From positions 1 through 64,000 of the forward strand of contig NZ_JRJE01000006.1 in assembly GCF_000763295.1 (NCBI RefSeq): a DNA stretch of 64,000 bases, read 5' to 3'. Each line of letters opens with the position of its first letter. Within the stretch, counting starts at the first letter, position 1. Below are positions 62,410 through 64,000 of this stretch, one piece after another. Source of the stretch: Thalassospira australica (GTDB taxonomy: Bacteria; Pseudomonadota; Alphaproteobacteria; Rhodospirillales; Thalassospiraceae). The translations under genes were made by a program, and so were the position numbers. The notes under the pieces were generated by a model that saw only the letters and a list, made by a program, of their open reading frames with translations, was not told where the DNA came from and made no database searches.

Positions 62410-63687
62410 ATGTCAAACCGCAATCGTGATGCTTCCGGATTTGCAGTTCCTCTGCGCGACCGTCTGTTGCCGATGCTTGGCAGCATGACCGGCAGTAGAA
62501 GTCTTTTGAAAGCCATGCTCAAACGGGTTCTGGCGCATTTGCATTACGGGCGTTTGACGATTGTGTTGCCTGACAATGATACTTTCCATTTTACCGGCGA
62601 ACGCGAAACCGATCTGCGCGCGGCCATTCACATCCATGACTGGCAGGCGATCCGCAAACTTGCGACCGGTGGTGATGTCGCCTTTGCCGAGGCTTATATC
62701 GATGGCAGCTGGAGCAGCCCGGATCTGACGCATTTGATGCAGTTTGCGATGCTCAATGAAACGATCGTGCGCGCGCGCCTTGCTGGCGGCTTTCTTGCCC
62801 GCACAGTTGCGCGGATTGGCCATTTGCGCAACAGCAACTCGCTTGAAGGGTCAAAGCGCAATATCTCCTATCATTATGACCTCGGGAATGAATTTTACCG
62901 GTCCTGGCTTGATCCCAGCATGACCTACTCGTCGGGTTATTATGTTGACGCCGATATGTCGCTCGAAGCAGCTCAAACCGCGAAATACGAACGCATATGT
63001 CAATTGGCCGACCTAAAGCCGGGTGAAGATATCCTTGAAGTCGGATGTGGATGGGGCGGCTTTGCCGAACTTGCCGCAGGCAAATATCGTGGCAATGTTA
63101 CCGGACTTACATTGTCAAGAGAACAGCATGCCTTTGCACGTCAACGCCTGTTGATGCAGGGCTTGAATGATCGCACTGATATCGTGTTGCGCGACTACCG
63201 GCACGAAGAAGGCCGCTATGACAAGATCGTTTCAATCGAAATGTTCGAAGCCGTCGGTGAAGAACATTGGCCAACCTATTTTGAAATGATCCGCAAGCGC
63301 CTGAAGCCGGGTGGCAAAGCTGTGCTGCAAATCATCACCATTGACGATGATCGGTTTGAAACCTATCGCAAGGGTGCGGATTTCATTCAGCGCTATATCT
63401 TCCCGGGCGGGATGTTGCCATCGCCAACCGCCCTCTCGGCGGCAGTTGCAAAAGCCGGACTTTCCCTCAAAGAGTCTGAGTTCTTTGGCAAATCCTATGC
63501 CCGGACTTTGGCCGAGTGGCAACGTCGCTTCCAGCATGGCTGGGACGGGGTCGCCAAGCAGGGGTTTGATCTGCGGTTCAAACGCATGTGGGAATATTAT
63601 CTGGCTTATTGCGAAACCGGGTTTGACCGGGGATCGATCGATGTCGGTCTGTTCGTGATCGAACATCCGCAAAATGCGACCATCTGA
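62410..63687 (+). CDS. Cyclopropane-fatty-acid-synthase-like methyltransferase
   Basis: A 425-residue SAM-dependent enzyme. Motifs: ISYHYDLGNEFYRSWLD (about 152-168), the SAM loop ILEVGCGWGGFAELAAGKY (about 213-231), SIEMFEAVGEEHW and FIQRYIFPGGMLPS. The family methylates double bonds of phospholipid acyl chains, giving cyclopropane or methylated unsaturated chains. Next to the flavoprotein and under an RpoE-type promoter, formation of a methylated precursor of furan fatty acids is an alternative to plain cyclopropane formation. The start is ATG 62410, 5 bp after the DUF1365 gene; a polar N-terminus precedes the domain. Confidence 0.93.
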   Translation: MSNRNRDASGFAVPLRDRLLPMLGSMTGSRSLLKAMLKRVLAHLHYGRLTIVLPDNDTFHFTGERETDLRAAIHIHDWQAIRKLATGGDVAFAEAYIDGSWSSPDLTHLMQFAMLNETIVRARLAGGFLARTVARIGHLRNSNSLEGSKRNISYHYDLGNEFYRSWLDPSMTYSSGYYVDADMSLEAAQTAKYERICQLADLKPGEDILEVGCGWGGFAELAAGKYRGNVTGLTLSREQHAFARQRLLMQGLNDRTDIVLRDYRHEEGRYDKIVSIEMFEAVGEEHWPTYFEMIRKRLKPGGKAVLQIITIDDDRFETYRKGADFIQRYIFPGGMLPSPTALSAAVAKAGLSLKESEFFGKSYARTLAEWQRRFQHGWDGVAKQGFDLRFKRMWEYYLAYCETGFDRGSIDVGLFVIEHPQNATI

Positions 63688-64000
63688 GTCCGCACCCCAA
63701 ACGTCCATTTTCTATGCGCTTCCGGCGATGGCTGCTGCCGTGCCGACGATCCCGGCCTATGTTTTGTTGCCAAGTTATTATGGTGATGATCTTGGGCTTG
63801 GCCTGACGGTTACAGGTGCGGTCTTGTTATTGGTGCGTATGATCGACATGCTGACCGACCCTATCGTCGGTTGGCTGTCAGACCGTTCCGGTATGCGCAA
63901 AATCTGGGTGGGATTTGGTGCGGTTATTGCCGGGTTTGGGCTTTGGCACTTGTTTACCCCGCCGCCCCAGCCAGATGCGATTTACCTGCTTGTGTGGGCC
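63674..64000 (+). CDS. GPH-type (sodium:galactoside symporter-like) MFS carrier, 3' end outside window
   Basis: The start ATG 63674 overlaps the end of the methyltransferase gene by 14 nt, and the frame stays open for 109 codons to the window end. The visible part has hydrophobic segments and the GPH signature MIDMLTDPIVGWLSDRSG (about 56-73). Carriers of this group recur in the same operon type in other alphaproteobacteria, so it is probably co-expressed with the lipid genes; the substrate is unknown. Truncated only by the window edge. Confidence 0.85.
   Translation, partial: MRPSESAPQTSIFYALPAMAAAVPTIPAYVLLPSYYGDDLGLGLTVTGAVLLLVRMIDMLTDPIVGWLSDRSGMRKIWVGFGAVIAGFGLWHLFTPPPQPDAIYLLVWA

Overview
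The window looks like chromosomal DNA of a free-living, probably marine, alphaproteobacterium of the Rhodospirillales, most likely Thalassospira-like. This is inferred from gene content: quaternary-amine catabolism, a C-P lyase, two TRAP components, a BCCT carrier, a zinc-type ChrR anti-sigma factor and an RpoE-type sigma factor. No rRNA, tRNA, CRISPR array, insertion sequence or prophage was recognised. Most of the window is compact, with overlapping stop/start codons and strong hairpin terminators at operon ends.

Layout. 1-2.9 kb: two poorly characterised, more AT-rich membrane proteins, preceded by a structured non-coding stretch. 3-6.3 kb: a chemoreceptor and a secreted metallo-beta-lactamase-fold hydrolase. 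6.3-20.6 kb: a quaternary-amine catabolic region. A BKACE enzyme and an L-carnitine dehydrogenase/thioesterase fusion would convert carnitine to glycine betaine. GbcA/GbcB would demethylate betaine to dimethylglycine. A mitochondrial-type dimethylglycine dehydrogenase with its own EtfB/EtfA and PurU would carry this on to sarcosine while recycling folate. Two regulators with a GATase1-like domain plus an AraC domain flank these genes. 20.6-28 kb: an S15-type peptidase/hydrolase and an oligopeptide-type ABC importer with a Tat-exported binding protein. 28.8-31 kb: a universal stress protein followed by a BCCT betaine/carnitine/choline carrier, a candidate entry route for the catabolic substrates. 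31-33 kb: a META lipoprotein and an Ldh-family dehydrogenase.

33.1-44.7 kb is a phosphonate locus: phnCDE, a hexapeptide acetyltransferase and a DUF1045/2H-fold protein on the plus strand face phnGHIJKLMN on the minus strand, with phnF divergent from phnG. Candidate PhnF operators and a Pho-box-like site lie in the promoter regions. No PhnP is present; the 2H-fold protein is a candidate substitute. 44.7-58.7 kb is mostly housekeeping or unlinked genes: a TRIC-type membrane protein, methionine aminopeptidase, malate synthase G with two perfect palindromes in its promoter region, an MFS carrier, a TAXI-type TRAP system, a flavoprotein, a D-lyxose isomerase-like cupin, a SIMPL protein, RluE and RlmJ.

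58.7-64 kb holds chrR-rpoE and, divergently, an operon of an FAD-dependent oxidoreductase, a DUF1365 protein, a cyclopropane-synthase-like methyltransferase and the start of a GPH-type carrier that runs off the window. Both directions carry a TGATCC-N16-CGTA promoter, the type read by RpoE of the RpoE-ChrR singlet-oxygen response. The operon is therefore a probable RpoE target and may modify membrane lipids, possibly toward methylated/furan fatty acids.
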